Part shown: piece by piece, positions 50,148 to 58,180 of the stretch
How positions within the stretch are numbered: position 1 is the first letter of the stretch
Layout of the letters: the number at the start of each line of letters is the position of its first letter
NCBI GenBank assembly: GCA_903906315.1
Contig: CAIVJW010000028.1
Location: 1-60,202 of the forward strand
DNA from: an uncultured delta proteobacterium
Lineage (GTDB): Bacteria > Myxococcota_A > Polyangia > Polyangiales > Polyangiaceae
Direction of reading: 5' to 3'
Length of the DNA stretch: 60,202 bases
Program-made: the position numbers and the translations under genes
The notes under the pieces: generated by a model
Told to the model about the DNA's origin: nothing
Seen by the model: only the letters and a program-made list of their open reading frames with translations
Database searches by the model: none

Positions 50148-51818
50148 GTGGCTCCCCCCGGCGACGACTTCTACGACGAGGACGACGAGCGCGACGTGCC
50201 GCGCACGCTGCCCCCGCCCGCGCCCGAGGGGTTCGCGCCGCCGGGCCGGAGCCAGCGCGTCATCGCGGTCGGGGGCGGGCGCGGCGGCGTCGGCAAGACC
50301 CTGCTCACGGTCAACCTGGGCGTGTATTTCGCGCAGCTCGGGCGCGAGGTCGTGGTCGTCGACGCGGACCCCTTCGGCACGAACCTGCACGCGGTGCTCG
50401 GCCTCGACGCGCCGCCGCTCGTGATCCACGACGCGGAGGAGCGCTTCGCCCCGCCGATCGGGACGAGCGTGCCCGGGCTCTCGCTGCTGCCCGCCGCGTT
50501 CGACCCGATGACCGCGACGCCGGTGCGCGCGAGCCGCGGCGCCCACCTCCTGCGCGAGGTGCGCAAGCTCGACGCGGACTACGTCATCTTGCACCTGGGC
50601 GCGTCGACGCACTCGGCGTCGCTCGACACGTTCCTCCAGAGCGACGTGTCGATCTGCGTCTCCGCGCCCGAGCCGCAGGCCGTCGAGGCCACGTACCGCT
50701 TCGTGCGCGCGCTCTACGCGCGGAACCTCCGCCGGGCGCTCATGAAGGAGCGCTACAAGCTGCGCCTCGTCGAGCGCGCGCTCCACGCGCTGCCGCCGCT
50801 CGCGAGCCCGTGGCAGCTCATCGCGGAGATCAAGCGGTTCGACGACGCGGTCGCGAAGGTCGCGGCGCAGGAGCTCGGGCGCTTCCTCCCGCGGCTCGTG
50901 CTCGGGCAGACGCGCCTCAAGGCCGACCTCGAGCTCGGCCCCGCGATGGCGTCGATCTCGGAGCGCTTCCTCGGCATCCCCCTCGACTACCTCGGGCACA
51001 TCGAGCACGACGACGCGGTCTGGCTGACGACGCGCCGCCGACAGCCGCTGCTCATCGACAGCCCGACCTCGAAGAGCGCGCGCAACCTCGAGCGCGTCGC
51101 GCGCCGCATCCTCGCCCTGCTCGCCGCCCCCGCGACGAAGCCCGCCGACGCCGTCGCCTCGGCCTTGCAGCGCGCGGCGCGCGCGGGTGAGCCGTTGAAC
51201 CTCTACGACGCCCTCGGCGTGTCGCGCACCTCGGCCGACGACGAGATCCGCCGCGCCTACAAGCGCCAGCGGGAGATCTTCCGGTCGGGCAGCCTCCCCG
51301 TCGTGTCGGTGGTCGCGCCCGAGGTGCTGCGCCGCGAAGAGGCGCGCATCGAGGAAGCGCACGACACGCTGCTCGACCCGGTCCGCCGACGCGCCTACGA
51401 CCTCTCCGCGTTCCCCGACCAGCCGCCGACGTCGATCGCGCCCACGCGCACGCTCACCGCGAGCGCCGCCGAGCTCGAGATGCTGCAGGCCGAGCTCGCG
51501 CGCGAGATCAACGCCGAAACGCAGTTCACCGGCGCGCTCCTGCGCAAGGTGCGCGAGTCGCAGGGCGTCGAGCTCGCGCACATCGCGCAGCGCCTGAAGA
51601 TCTCCAGCGTTCACCTCGCCGCCATCGAGAACGAAGAGCCGAGCGCGCTGCCCGCGTCGGTCTACGTTTCCGGCTTCGTGCAGCAAGTGGCCAAGCTGCT
51701 GAGGCTCGACCCGGCGCAGGTCGCCAAGACGTACATGCGGCGGCTGCGCGAGGCGACGCCGGCCGCGCCGGCCTCGACGCGCAGCTCGCCGCTCGGCCGC
51801 CCGAGGGGCAGTGGCTGA
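50148..51818 (+). CDS. MinD/ParA ATPase-J domain-HTH fusion
   Basis: This 556-residue protein joins three modules. Residues 36-320 are a MinD/FlhG-type ATPase with deviant Walker A GGGRGGVGKT (42-51), VVVVDADPFGTNLH and LHLGAS. Residues about 350-425 look like a J domain (LYDALGVSRTSADDEIRRAYKRQ, EEARIEEAHDTLLDPVRRRAYD), but the HPD motif needed to stimulate Hsp70 is replaced by residues around REIFRSG. Residues about 460-530 are a RodZ-type helix-turn-helix (LLRKVRESQGVELAHIAQRLKISSVHLAAIEN). It may position a cellular structure at the pole or membrane. The stop lies inside the next gene. Confidence 0.88.
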   Translation: MAPPGDDFYDEDDERDVPRTLPPPAPEGFAPPGRSQRVIAVGGGRGGVGKTLLTVNLGVYFAQLGREVVVVDADPFGTNLHAVLGLDAPPLVIHDAEERFAPPIGTSVPGLSLLPAAFDPMTATPVRASRGAHLLREVRKLDADYVILHLGASTHSASLDTFLQSDVSICVSAPEPQAVEATYRFVRALYARNLRRALMKERYKLRLVERALHALPPLASPWQLIAEIKRFDDAVAKVAAQELGRFLPRLVLGQTRLKADLELGPAMASISERFLGIPLDYLGHIEHDDAVWLTTRRRQPLLIDSPTSKSARNLERVARRILALLAAPATKPADAVASALQRAARAGEPLNLYDALGVSRTSADDEIRRAYKRQREIFRSGSLPVVSVVAPEVLRREEARIEEAHDTLLDPVRRRAYDLSAFPDQPPTSIAPTRTLTASAAELEMLQAELAREINAETQFTGALLRKVRESQGVELAHIAQRLKISSVHLAAIENEEPSALPASVYVSGFVQQVAKLLRLDPAQVAKTYMRRLREATPAAPASTRSSPLGRPRGSG

Positions 51819-53397
51819 CGAGGACCTCACCCCCCGGCCCCCTCGCCCTGGAGGGATCGGGGGCGGAGGAGCCGAGGCCTTCGTCCGCCCCGACCTCTGG
51901 GCGTCGGGCGCGGTCTTCGTCACCGCCCTGCTGCCCCGGCTCTACGTCGCGATCGCGTGGGCGCGCGAGCCCGTGTGGGACGGGCACTACTACGACCTCG
52001 GCGCGCGGCGCCTCGCCGCCGGGCTCGGCTACTCCGACGACGCCGGCGGGCGGTGGCATGCGTGGTGTCACTACCCCGTCGGGTACAGCGGCTTCCTCGC
52101 GGGTGCGTACAAGGTCTTCGGCGCCGGGCCGCACGTCGCCACGATCGCGAACGCGCTCGTCGGCGCGCTGCTGGCGGTCGTCGTGCACCGCCTCGCGCGG
52201 CACGCCGCGAGCGAGCGCCGATCCCTGGTCGCCGGCCTGCTCGTCGCGCTCTGGCCGGGCCTCGTCGTCTACGCCGCGCTGATCATGACCGAGCCGCTCG
52301 CCGCGCTCGGCCTCGCGACCGCCGCGTGGATCGCGGCCCGCGACGCCCGCGCCCGCCCGCTGCGCGGCGCGCTCGCCGGCGGCGCCATCCTCGGCCTCAC
52401 CGCGCTGGTGCGCCCCCAGAGCCTCCTCCTCGCGCCCGCGCTCGCGCTCTTCGCGTGGTCCGCCGATCCTGCGGCGCCGACGCGCGCACGCCTCGTCCGG
52501 GCAGCGCGCGCGGCGGGCCTCGCGCTCGCCGCGGCCCTCGCGGTGATCGCGCCGTGGACCGCGCGCAACTGCCGCGTGATGGACGGCTGCGCCCTCGTCT
52601 CCACCAACGGGGGGTGGAACCTGGCGATTGGCGCGTTTCCCCGCGCCACGGGGCGCTTCGAGACGCTGCGCGCGACCGACGGCTGCCCGATCGTCACCGG
52701 GCAGGTGCAGCAGGACCGCTGCTGGCTCGACGAGGGAATGCGCTGGATCAAGGCCGATCCCGTGCGGTGGCTCGGCCTCGTGCCGCGCAAGCTCTCGGAG
52801 ACCTTCGACCACGAGTCGTTCCCCATGGGCTACCTCGGCGAGGCCGACCCGGGCGCATGGCCCGAAGCCGACAAGGCCCGGGGACGCGAGCTCCTCACGG
52901 CCGCGCACCGCGCGCTGATGGTCGCCGCGGCGCTCGGGGTGGTCGGCGTGCCGTGGCGGCGACGGCGGGGGGAGCGCGATCGTCGGGGCGAAGGGGCGAG
53001 TCAGCGAGAGGGGCCGCGCGCGGCCGAGGGCGGGAGATCGGGCGGCGGCAACGGGCGGCGGGCGGCGATCGCGGCCTGGGTCGCGCAGGGGCTGCTGCTC
53101 GCGATCGCCCTGGGAATCGGCGCGTACGCGGCCTCGGGCGACGACCGACACCCCTTCTGGCTACTGGCCGTCTTCGTGCCCGTCGTCGCGGCCCTGCGGC
53201 TGCCCGGCGCGCCCGCGAACGGGCGGGCGGTCGGCTACGCGGCGTTCACGGTGGCGACCGTCGCGCTGACCCACGCGGTCTTCTTCGGCGAGGACCGCTA
53301 CCACGTCGTCGCGACGCCGGCGCTCTGCCTGCTCGCGGCATGCGCGCTGCGCCGGAGCGACGAGCCGGCCGCGGTCGACGCAGGCCCGAACGACTGA
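51811..53397 (+). CDS. GT-C-type membrane glycosyltransferase
   Basis: This 528-residue protein has about ten hydrophobic helices and a loop after the first with REPVWDGHYYDLGARRLAAG, where the acidic residues match the catalytic Asp-rich loop of ArnT/PMT-type enzymes. A hydrophilic insert of about 40 residues (RRRRGERDRRGEGASQ...) lies in the second half. It probably moves a sugar from a polyprenyl-phosphate carrier. GTG 51811 overlaps the preceding gene by eight bases. Confidence 0.82.
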   Translation: MADEDLTPRPPRPGGIGGGGAEAFVRPDLWASGAVFVTALLPRLYVAIAWAREPVWDGHYYDLGARRLAAGLGYSDDAGGRWHAWCHYPVGYSGFLAGAYKVFGAGPHVATIANALVGALLAVVVHRLARHAASERRSLVAGLLVALWPGLVVYAALIMTEPLAALGLATAAWIAARDARARPLRGALAGGAILGLTALVRPQSLLLAPALALFAWSADPAAPTRARLVRAARAAGLALAAALAVIAPWTARNCRVMDGCALVSTNGGWNLAIGAFPRATGRFETLRATDGCPIVTGQVQQDRCWLDEGMRWIKADPVRWLGLVPRKLSETFDHESFPMGYLGEADPGAWPEADKARGRELLTAAHRALMVAAALGVVGVPWRRRRGERDRRGEGASQREGPRAAEGGRSGGGNGRRAAIAAWVAQGLLLAIALGIGAYAASGDDRHPFWLLAVFVPVVAALRLPGAPANGRAVGYAAFTVATVALTHAVFFGEDRYHVVATPALCLLAACALRRSDEPAAVDAGPND

Positions 53398-53406
53398 ACC
53401 GCGTCG

Positions 53407-54540
53407 TCAGTCGGCGAGCGGCAGCCGAACGCGCGGACCGACGGGCGCGGCGCCGGCCTCCCGCGCCTCGCGCTCGCGCAGCTGCCGGAGGTAGCAGAAC
53501 TCGTTGTCGCGCACGGGCCCCGCGTGCGCCTGCGTCATCCAGGTGCAACCGCCGCGGCAGATCTCGGCGTACTCGCACTCGCGGCACGCGCCGCCCAAGA
53601 GCTCGACGGTGAACTCGCGGTTGTAGGCGAAGGCGCCCTTGCGCTCCCAGATCGTGCGCAGCGGGGTGTCGCGCACGTTGCCCTCGACGAAGCGGTCGAC
53701 GCCGTTCATCGCGCTCGGCAGCGAGAGGCAGCCCTTGATGTTGCCGTTGCTCTCGATGCCGAGGATCGAGCAGCCGGCCGAGCAGCCGACCCAGTAGGGG
53801 ATGGGGTGGTTCGGGTCCCGCAGGCGCTCCTCGGGCTCGCCGTAGTAGCCGATGTCGTGGCCGGGATAGAGCTTGGGCAGCTTGCCATCGCGGCACATCG
53901 CCGCGATGAGCGGGACCACGACCAGCACGTCCTCGGGCTCGAGGTGAAGATCGGGGTTGTCGACCAGGTTGCCGGTCGGGGTCGCGAGCTGCACTTGCCA
54001 GCGAGTGACGCCGTGCTCCGCGAGCAGCGCGCGCAGCGCGGGCAGCTCCGGGATCACGCGCCGGCTGATCGTCGTGACCGCGCTGACGGGCAGCTTCGCC
54101 CTCTTCGCGCAGGCGATCGCCTCGAGCACGCGGTGAAAGTGCCCCTTCGAGTGCCGCACGTAGTCGTGCGTCTCCTCGAGGCCGTCGACGCTGAAGGCGG
54201 CGCTCTCGAGGCCCGCGGCCTTCGCGGCCCGCGCGAGATCGTCGGTCCACGCGACGCCGTTGGAGATCATGCCGACGGTGATGCCGAGGTCGGTGAGCGT
54301 GCGGGCGATGAGCGGCCAGTCGCGGCGCAGCGTGGGCTCGCCGCCACCGAGCGTGACGTGCTTGCACTTGAGCGCGGCGAGATCGTGGCAGAGCGATAGC
54401 GCCTCGGGCAGCGTGAGCTCGTCCTCTCGCGCCTCGCCCGCCCGCGACCCGCAGTGGCGGCAGCGGAGGTTGCAGCGCAGCGTCAGCTCCCAGACGACCA
54501 TGCGGGGAAAGAAGCCGTACTTCTCGAGCAGCTTGATCAT
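53407..54540 (-). CDS. Radical SAM/SPASM protein
   Basis: This 377-residue enzyme has the radical SAM cluster motif Cys23-x3-Cys27-x2-Cys30 (LRCNLRCRHC), the GGGEPTL strand, SFSVDGLEETHDYVRH-type core and a C-terminal SPASM part with VGCSAGCSILGIESNGNIKGCLS and ACRECEYAEICRGGC. SPASM proteins hold extra FeS clusters and usually modify peptides or proteins. ATG 54540 is chosen because GGAGG lies just upstream and because the family starts close to the first Cys; the ORF extends 78 residues further without conservation. It is divergent from the repeat lipoprotein, 232 bases apart, and that neighbour is the most likely substrate, by inference. Confidence 0.9.
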   Translation of the reverse strand: MIKLLEKYGFFPRMVVWELTLRCNLRCRHCGSRAGEAREDELTLPEALSLCHDLAALKCKHVTLGGGEPTLRRDWPLIARTLTDLGITVGMISNGVAWTDDLARAAKAAGLESAAFSVDGLEETHDYVRHSKGHFHRVLEAIACAKRAKLPVSAVTTISRRVIPELPALRALLAEHGVTRWQVQLATPTGNLVDNPDLHLEPEDVLVVVPLIAAMCRDGKLPKLYPGHDIGYYGEPEERLRDPNHPIPYWVGCSAGCSILGIESNGNIKGCLSLPSAMNGVDRFVEGNVRDTPLRTIWERKGAFAYNREFTVELLGGACRECEYAEICRGGCTWMTQAHAGPVRDNEFCYLRQLREREAREAGAAPVGPRVRLPLAD

Positions 54541-54737
54541 CGGCCCTCCGCACGCCCCCGCCTCGCCTCGGGCGGTCACCGGACGATAGAACCGCGCTCC
54601 ACCCGTTCCAAGTCGGACGCGCCAAGACGAACGGATTGCGTCGCTCGTCGGCGCGATCGGCTCGCTGCGAATCATTTGCGCGCGCGAGGTGAGCGCGATC
54701 GCGGTCTTCGCGGGTCGATCTCGCGCGGGAGCGGGCG

Positions 54738-54743
54738 TATCCT
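54738..54743 (+). promoter_or_regulatory. -10 element of the repeat lipoprotein gene
   Basis: TATCCT lies 29 bases before ATG 54773; GGAGG (54762-54766) is six bases before the start. This is a leadered gene, unlike many others here. Confidence 0.45.
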
Positions 54744-54772
54744 GCCCTCGTGTCCGAGCACGGAGGTGCATC

Positions 54773-55594
54773 ATGGCCGTGAAGAGCCACGCTGAGCTGC
54801 TGAGGTCCTATCTCGACGACGTCTGTGCGGATCTCGACGGCGGCAAGCGGCGCGTGCGGTCCTGGTCCTCGTGGCTCGCGGGGCGCGTCGCGGCGCCCGC
54901 GGCGATCGGGATCTCGGTGGCCGCGGCGGCCTGCAGCTCGAACGTCGCGACGGGCGGCCAGGGCACGACGACCGCCACGGGCCAGGGCGGCGGGACGACG
55001 ACCGGACAGCCGAGCGGCGGCGCGGGCGGCGCGGGCGGCGGCCAGACCGGCACCGAGGACTGCCACAACCAGAAGGACGACGACGGCGACGGCCGCATCG
55101 ACTGCGACGACCCGGACTGCGCGCCCGGCTGCGGCGGGACGCTCTACGGCATCCCGGTCGAGACGGAGTGCGCCGACCAGGCCGACAACGACGGCGACGG
55201 CAAGGTCGACTGCGCCGATGAAGACTGCCTGAACGCGCCCGGCTGCGGCGGCGAGAAGTACGGCATCCCCGTCGAGACCGACTGCGCCGACAAGGCCGAC
55301 AACGACGGCGACGGCAAGATCGACTGCGCCGACGAGGACTGCGTCGACGACCCCGCCTGCGGTGGCTTCAAGTACGGCATCCCCGTCGAGACCGACTGCG
55401 CCGACAAGGCCGACAACGACGGCGACGGCAAGATCGACTGCGCCGACGAGGACTGCGCCGCCGACCCCGCCTGCGGCGGCGGCAAGTACGGCATCCCCGT
55501 CGAGACCGACTGCGCCGACAAGGCCGACAACGACGGCGACGGCAAGATCGACTGCGCCGACGAGGACTGCGCCGCCGACCCCGCCTGCAAGTAG
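54773..55594 (+). CDS. Lipoprotein with YGIPVET and Cys/DGDG repeats
   Basis: This 273-residue protein has about 38 charged residues before a hydrophobic segment ending in AAAAC, so the signal is unusually far in; the first part could be a recognition leader. A Gly/Thr linker follows to about residue 97. Then come five units with the pattern DC-x6-DNDGDGKIDC-x3-DC, linked by four YGIPVET motifs. The DxDxDG pattern is typical of calcium-binding loops. The Cys and the YGxPxET motif beside a radical SAM/SPASM gene suggest post-translational change, as inference. Copies 3 to 5 are nearly identical. Confidence 0.85.
   Translation: MAVKSHAELLRSYLDDVCADLDGGKRRVRSWSSWLAGRVAAPAAIGISVAAAACSSNVATGGQGTTTATGQGGGTTTGQPSGGAGGAGGGQTGTEDCHNQKDDDGDGRIDCDDPDCAPGCGGTLYGIPVETECADQADNDGDGKVDCADEDCLNAPGCGGEKYGIPVETDCADKADNDGDGKIDCADEDCVDDPACGGFKYGIPVETDCADKADNDGDGKIDCADEDCAADPACGGGKYGIPVETDCADKADNDGDGKIDCADEDCAADPACK
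55064..55591 (+). repeat. 114-base coding tandem repeat
   Basis: YGIPVET codons begin at 55145, 55259, 55373 and 55487, exactly 114 bases (38 residues) apart. The last three units are nearly identical at the DNA level, which points to recent duplication or gene conversion. The first unit lacks the YGIPVET motif and is more divergent. Confidence 0.9.
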
Positions 55595-55630
55595 GCGCGT
55601 CTGCCTCTGCCCGCGCCCGCGCGGCCGGCG

Positions 55631-55636
55631 TATTGT
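55631..55636 (+). promoter_or_regulatory. -10 element of the Cys-rich gene
   Basis: TATTGT lies 23 bases before ATG 55660; GAGGAGG (55647-55653) is six bases before the start, so the gene may be transcribed apart from its upstream neighbour. Confidence 0.4.
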
Positions 55637-55659
55637 CCGCCGCGCCGAGGAGGCACGCG

Positions 55660-56211
55660 ATGAACGAGCGAGATTGCGGCGGTTGCTGCGGGGGCTGCGA
55701 GGACGACGAGGCGGGCGACAATCCGGGCTGCGGATCGGAGAAGGGCTGCGGCGGCGGCTGTGGCGGCGGCAAGGGCTGCTGCGGGGGCGGCGGTTGCGGC
55801 TGCTGCTGCGAGGGTGCGGCGGACGGCGGGCACGGCCACGGCGAGCGCGAACGACGCGCCTCCCCGCCGGGCACGGAGTTCCTCGATCTCGAGATCTCGC
55901 AGGTGCTCTTCGCCGAGGCCTCCGCGCTCGCGCGCGAGGCGACGCACACGATCCTGAAGCAGGAGATCGAGGCGCGCCTGCGCGAGCGGCTGGGCGACCG
56001 GCTCGCGACCATCGCGCGCCTGGCCGCCGACGAGCTCGCCGACGACCTCGAGGCGAACCTCGCGATCGAGGCGAAGATCGCCGAGCGGCGCGAGGGTCGG
56101 GCCAGCGCGGTCGATCGGCTCCGCGCCGCGCTCGCCGGCGATCCGGCCGCGAAGGCGGACGATCCCGCGGCGGCCGCCGAGAAGCCGGCGCCTCCGCGGC
56201 CGGAGCGCTGA
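55660..56211 (+). CDS. Protein with extremely Cys/Gly-rich N-terminus
   Basis: This 183-residue protein has 13 Cys between residues 6 and 50, spaced by Gly (CGGCCGGC, GCCGGGGCGCCC), then a short His/Gly stretch, then a helical domain of about 90 residues with alternating acidic and basic residues (LEISQVLFAEASALAREATHTILKQ...) and a Pro/Ala-rich tail. The N-terminus could bind metal (metallothionein-like) or be modified. No signal peptide is present. ATG 55660 is chosen because of GAGGAGG; an upstream in-frame ATG adds nine residues. It is 65 bases after the repeat lipoprotein. Confidence 0.8.
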   Translation: MNERDCGGCCGGCEDDEAGDNPGCGSEKGCGGGCGGGKGCCGGGGCGCCCEGAADGGHGHGERERRASPPGTEFLDLEISQVLFAEASALAREATHTILKQEIEARLRERLGDRLATIARLAADELADDLEANLAIEAKIAERREGRASAVDRLRAALAGDPAAKADDPAAAAEKPAPPRPER

Positions 56212-56330
56212 CGCGCGATCCGCCCGACGCGGCGCGCGGGTAGGGCTTGCCAAGGGGCACGAAACGCCGTGCAATCGAGGGTGCTTCGCGCCGCTGCGCG
56301 CGGGGCGTGCCCGATCGTCCTGGAGGACCG

Positions 56331-58088
56331 ATGAACAAGTCACACGTGCTGGGTGTCGGGATCGCGGCGTTGCTGCTCGGGGCGTGCGTCGAAGGGACGG
56401 TCGGATCGGCCACCACGAGCGCCCCGGCCGGCGGTGGCGCAGGCGGCGGCGCGACGACGTCGACCGCTACGGGCACGGGCACGGGGACGGCCACCGGCAC
56501 GACGACGGACCCGTCCTCGGCCGGCGGCGCGGGCGGCGCGGCGTGCGACCCGTCGGCCCTGCGCGACCTGATCAACGGCGTCGAGGCGGCCAAGGTCGAG
56601 GACGCCGTGCCCGAGCACGTGGACCCGAACTCGCCGGTCGAGTCGACCAACGAGGTCGAGGGCGGGCAGGTCATGCACTGCACGTACACGACCATGATGG
56701 GCATCAAGCAGTTCGAGACCATGGTGGCCATGGACGCGAACGGCGACGCGCTCTGGCCCGGGTCGATCGTGCAGACCAAGACGCTGCCGGTCGGGCTGCT
56801 CGCGCCGATCGCGCTGCCTCGCCGGCCGCTGACGATCACGATGACGAACGCTCTGTCGGGCAATCAGGCGGTGTCCTACAGCCGCACGATCGAGGAGCCC
56901 TCGCTCGCCACGGTAAACGACGCGATCGGGCAGATCCTCAACAGCGAGCAGATCAACTTCGCGGCCAAGTCGGTCTACTCGGGCCAGCAGGTCTACTCGT
57001 TCGATCAGGCGGCCGTCGCGGTCGACCTCGCGGTGAGCTGGGCGAACGGCGCCGTCGCCGCCACCTTCGACGGCGACTGGCAGACGCGCAAGACCCGGTT
57101 CGTCCTCAAGTTCACGCAGAATTTCTACACGGTGTCGGCCGCCCCGCCGGCGACGCCGGACGCGCTGTTCGATGCGTGCGTCTCGCCGGACGACGCCGAG
57201 GCGTACATCCAGAAGGAGAACCCGCCGGGGTACATCTCGACGGTCACCTTCGGGCGCACGCTCTACATGAAGATCGAGAGCGACCTGAAGAGCTCGGACA
57301 TCGCGGCCGAGCTCTCCGGTCAGTACCAGGGCGGCGTCGTCGACGTGTCGGCGTCGGTCACGACGGGCTTCAAGAACGTGCTGGCGAACTCGAACGTGGA
57401 GATCTTCGCGCTCGGCGGCGACTCGCAGGACGTCGCCGCGCTGCAGGCCACGATGGCCGACGAGACGTTCGCCGACGACCGCGCGGCGGCGCTCGCCGAC
57501 TACCTCCAGAAGGGCGCGACGTTCTCGGTCCAGCGGCCGGTCGTGCCGATCGGCTACACGGTGCGGCACCTGCGCGACAACTCGGTCATGCGGATCGCGT
57601 CGCCGTACGACTACAAGGTGCCGAACTGCTACGCGAAGGCGGACCAGTTTCAGCTCGACCTGAACAAGGTGCACGTCTGGGACGACGGCGACTCCGGCCT
57701 CAAGGGCGCGGGCGAGATCACGCTGAACGTCTACTTCCGGCGTAGCTCCGACGACGTGCAGGGCGAGTGCAGCCCGGCGAACCCGAGCGGCTGCGGCACG
57801 CTGATGCTCGCGAACTACTACACGCACTCGAACACCGGCGACGACGTCGCGATCTCGAACTCGAACAGCGTCGTCTTCGCGGCGCCGCAGTCGGACGGCG
57901 AGACGATCACGATCACGATGATTGGCAAAGAGGACGACAACGCCAAGCAGGTCATCATGGCGAACCTCCACCAGTTCGTGATCGGCCAGAACGCCTCGGG
58001 GGCGTGGACGCACCTCGGCAAGCGATCGATGCGGGCCGCGGCGGACAACCTCGACCTCGAGCTGTTCTACACGCTGAACACGCTCTGA
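56331..58088 (+). CDS. Lipoprotein like cholesterol-dependent cytolysins
   Basis: This 585-residue protein has a signal with lipobox LGAC (Cys19) and a Gly/Thr linker to about residue 75. The next 380 residues resemble the thiol-activated cytolysin domain: ALWPGSIVQTKTLPVGLLAPI, INFAAKSVYSGQQVYSFDQ, KFTQNFYTV and YISTVTFGRTLYMKIESD match conserved CDC segments. The Trp-rich undecapeptide of the classical toxins is not seen, so cholesterol recognition is unproven; the C-terminal 130 residues look beta-rich. A pore-forming role against other cells is inference. GGAGG lies five bases before ATG 56331. Confidence 0.82.
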   Translation: MNKSHVLGVGIAALLLGACVEGTVGSATTSAPAGGGAGGGATTSTATGTGTGTATGTTTDPSSAGGAGGAACDPSALRDLINGVEAAKVEDAVPEHVDPNSPVESTNEVEGGQVMHCTYTTMMGIKQFETMVAMDANGDALWPGSIVQTKTLPVGLLAPIALPRRPLTITMTNALSGNQAVSYSRTIEEPSLATVNDAIGQILNSEQINFAAKSVYSGQQVYSFDQAAVAVDLAVSWANGAVAATFDGDWQTRKTRFVLKFTQNFYTVSAAPPATPDALFDACVSPDDAEAYIQKENPPGYISTVTFGRTLYMKIESDLKSSDIAAELSGQYQGGVVDVSASVTTGFKNVLANSNVEIFALGGDSQDVAALQATMADETFADDRAAALADYLQKGATFSVQRPVVPIGYTVRHLRDNSVMRIASPYDYKVPNCYAKADQFQLDLNKVHVWDDGDSGLKGAGEITLNVYFRRSSDDVQGECSPANPSGCGTLMLANYYTHSNTGDDVAISNSNSVVFAAPQSDGETITITMIGKEDDNAKQVIMANLHQFVIGQNASGAWTHLGKRSMRAAADNLDLELFYTLNTL

Positions 58089-58168
58089 TCCGGCGGCTCG
58101 GGCAAGGCGGCGCGCTCCCACGCGCCCCCGCCCGTCGCTCTCTCTCGCCCTCCCTCGCCCCCGTGCTC

Positions 58169-58174
58169 TAGGCT
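58169..58174 (+). promoter_or_regulatory. -10 element of the LysM gene
   Basis: TAGGCT ends six bases before GTG 58181, with no Shine-Dalgarno sequence. Confidence 0.4.
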
Positions 58175-58180
58175 GGGCCC

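Noticed and set aside
55064..55591. Evenly spaced repeats considered as a CRISPR array
   Set aside because: The repeats are 114 bases, in frame and protein-coding, with no variable spacers and no cas genes.
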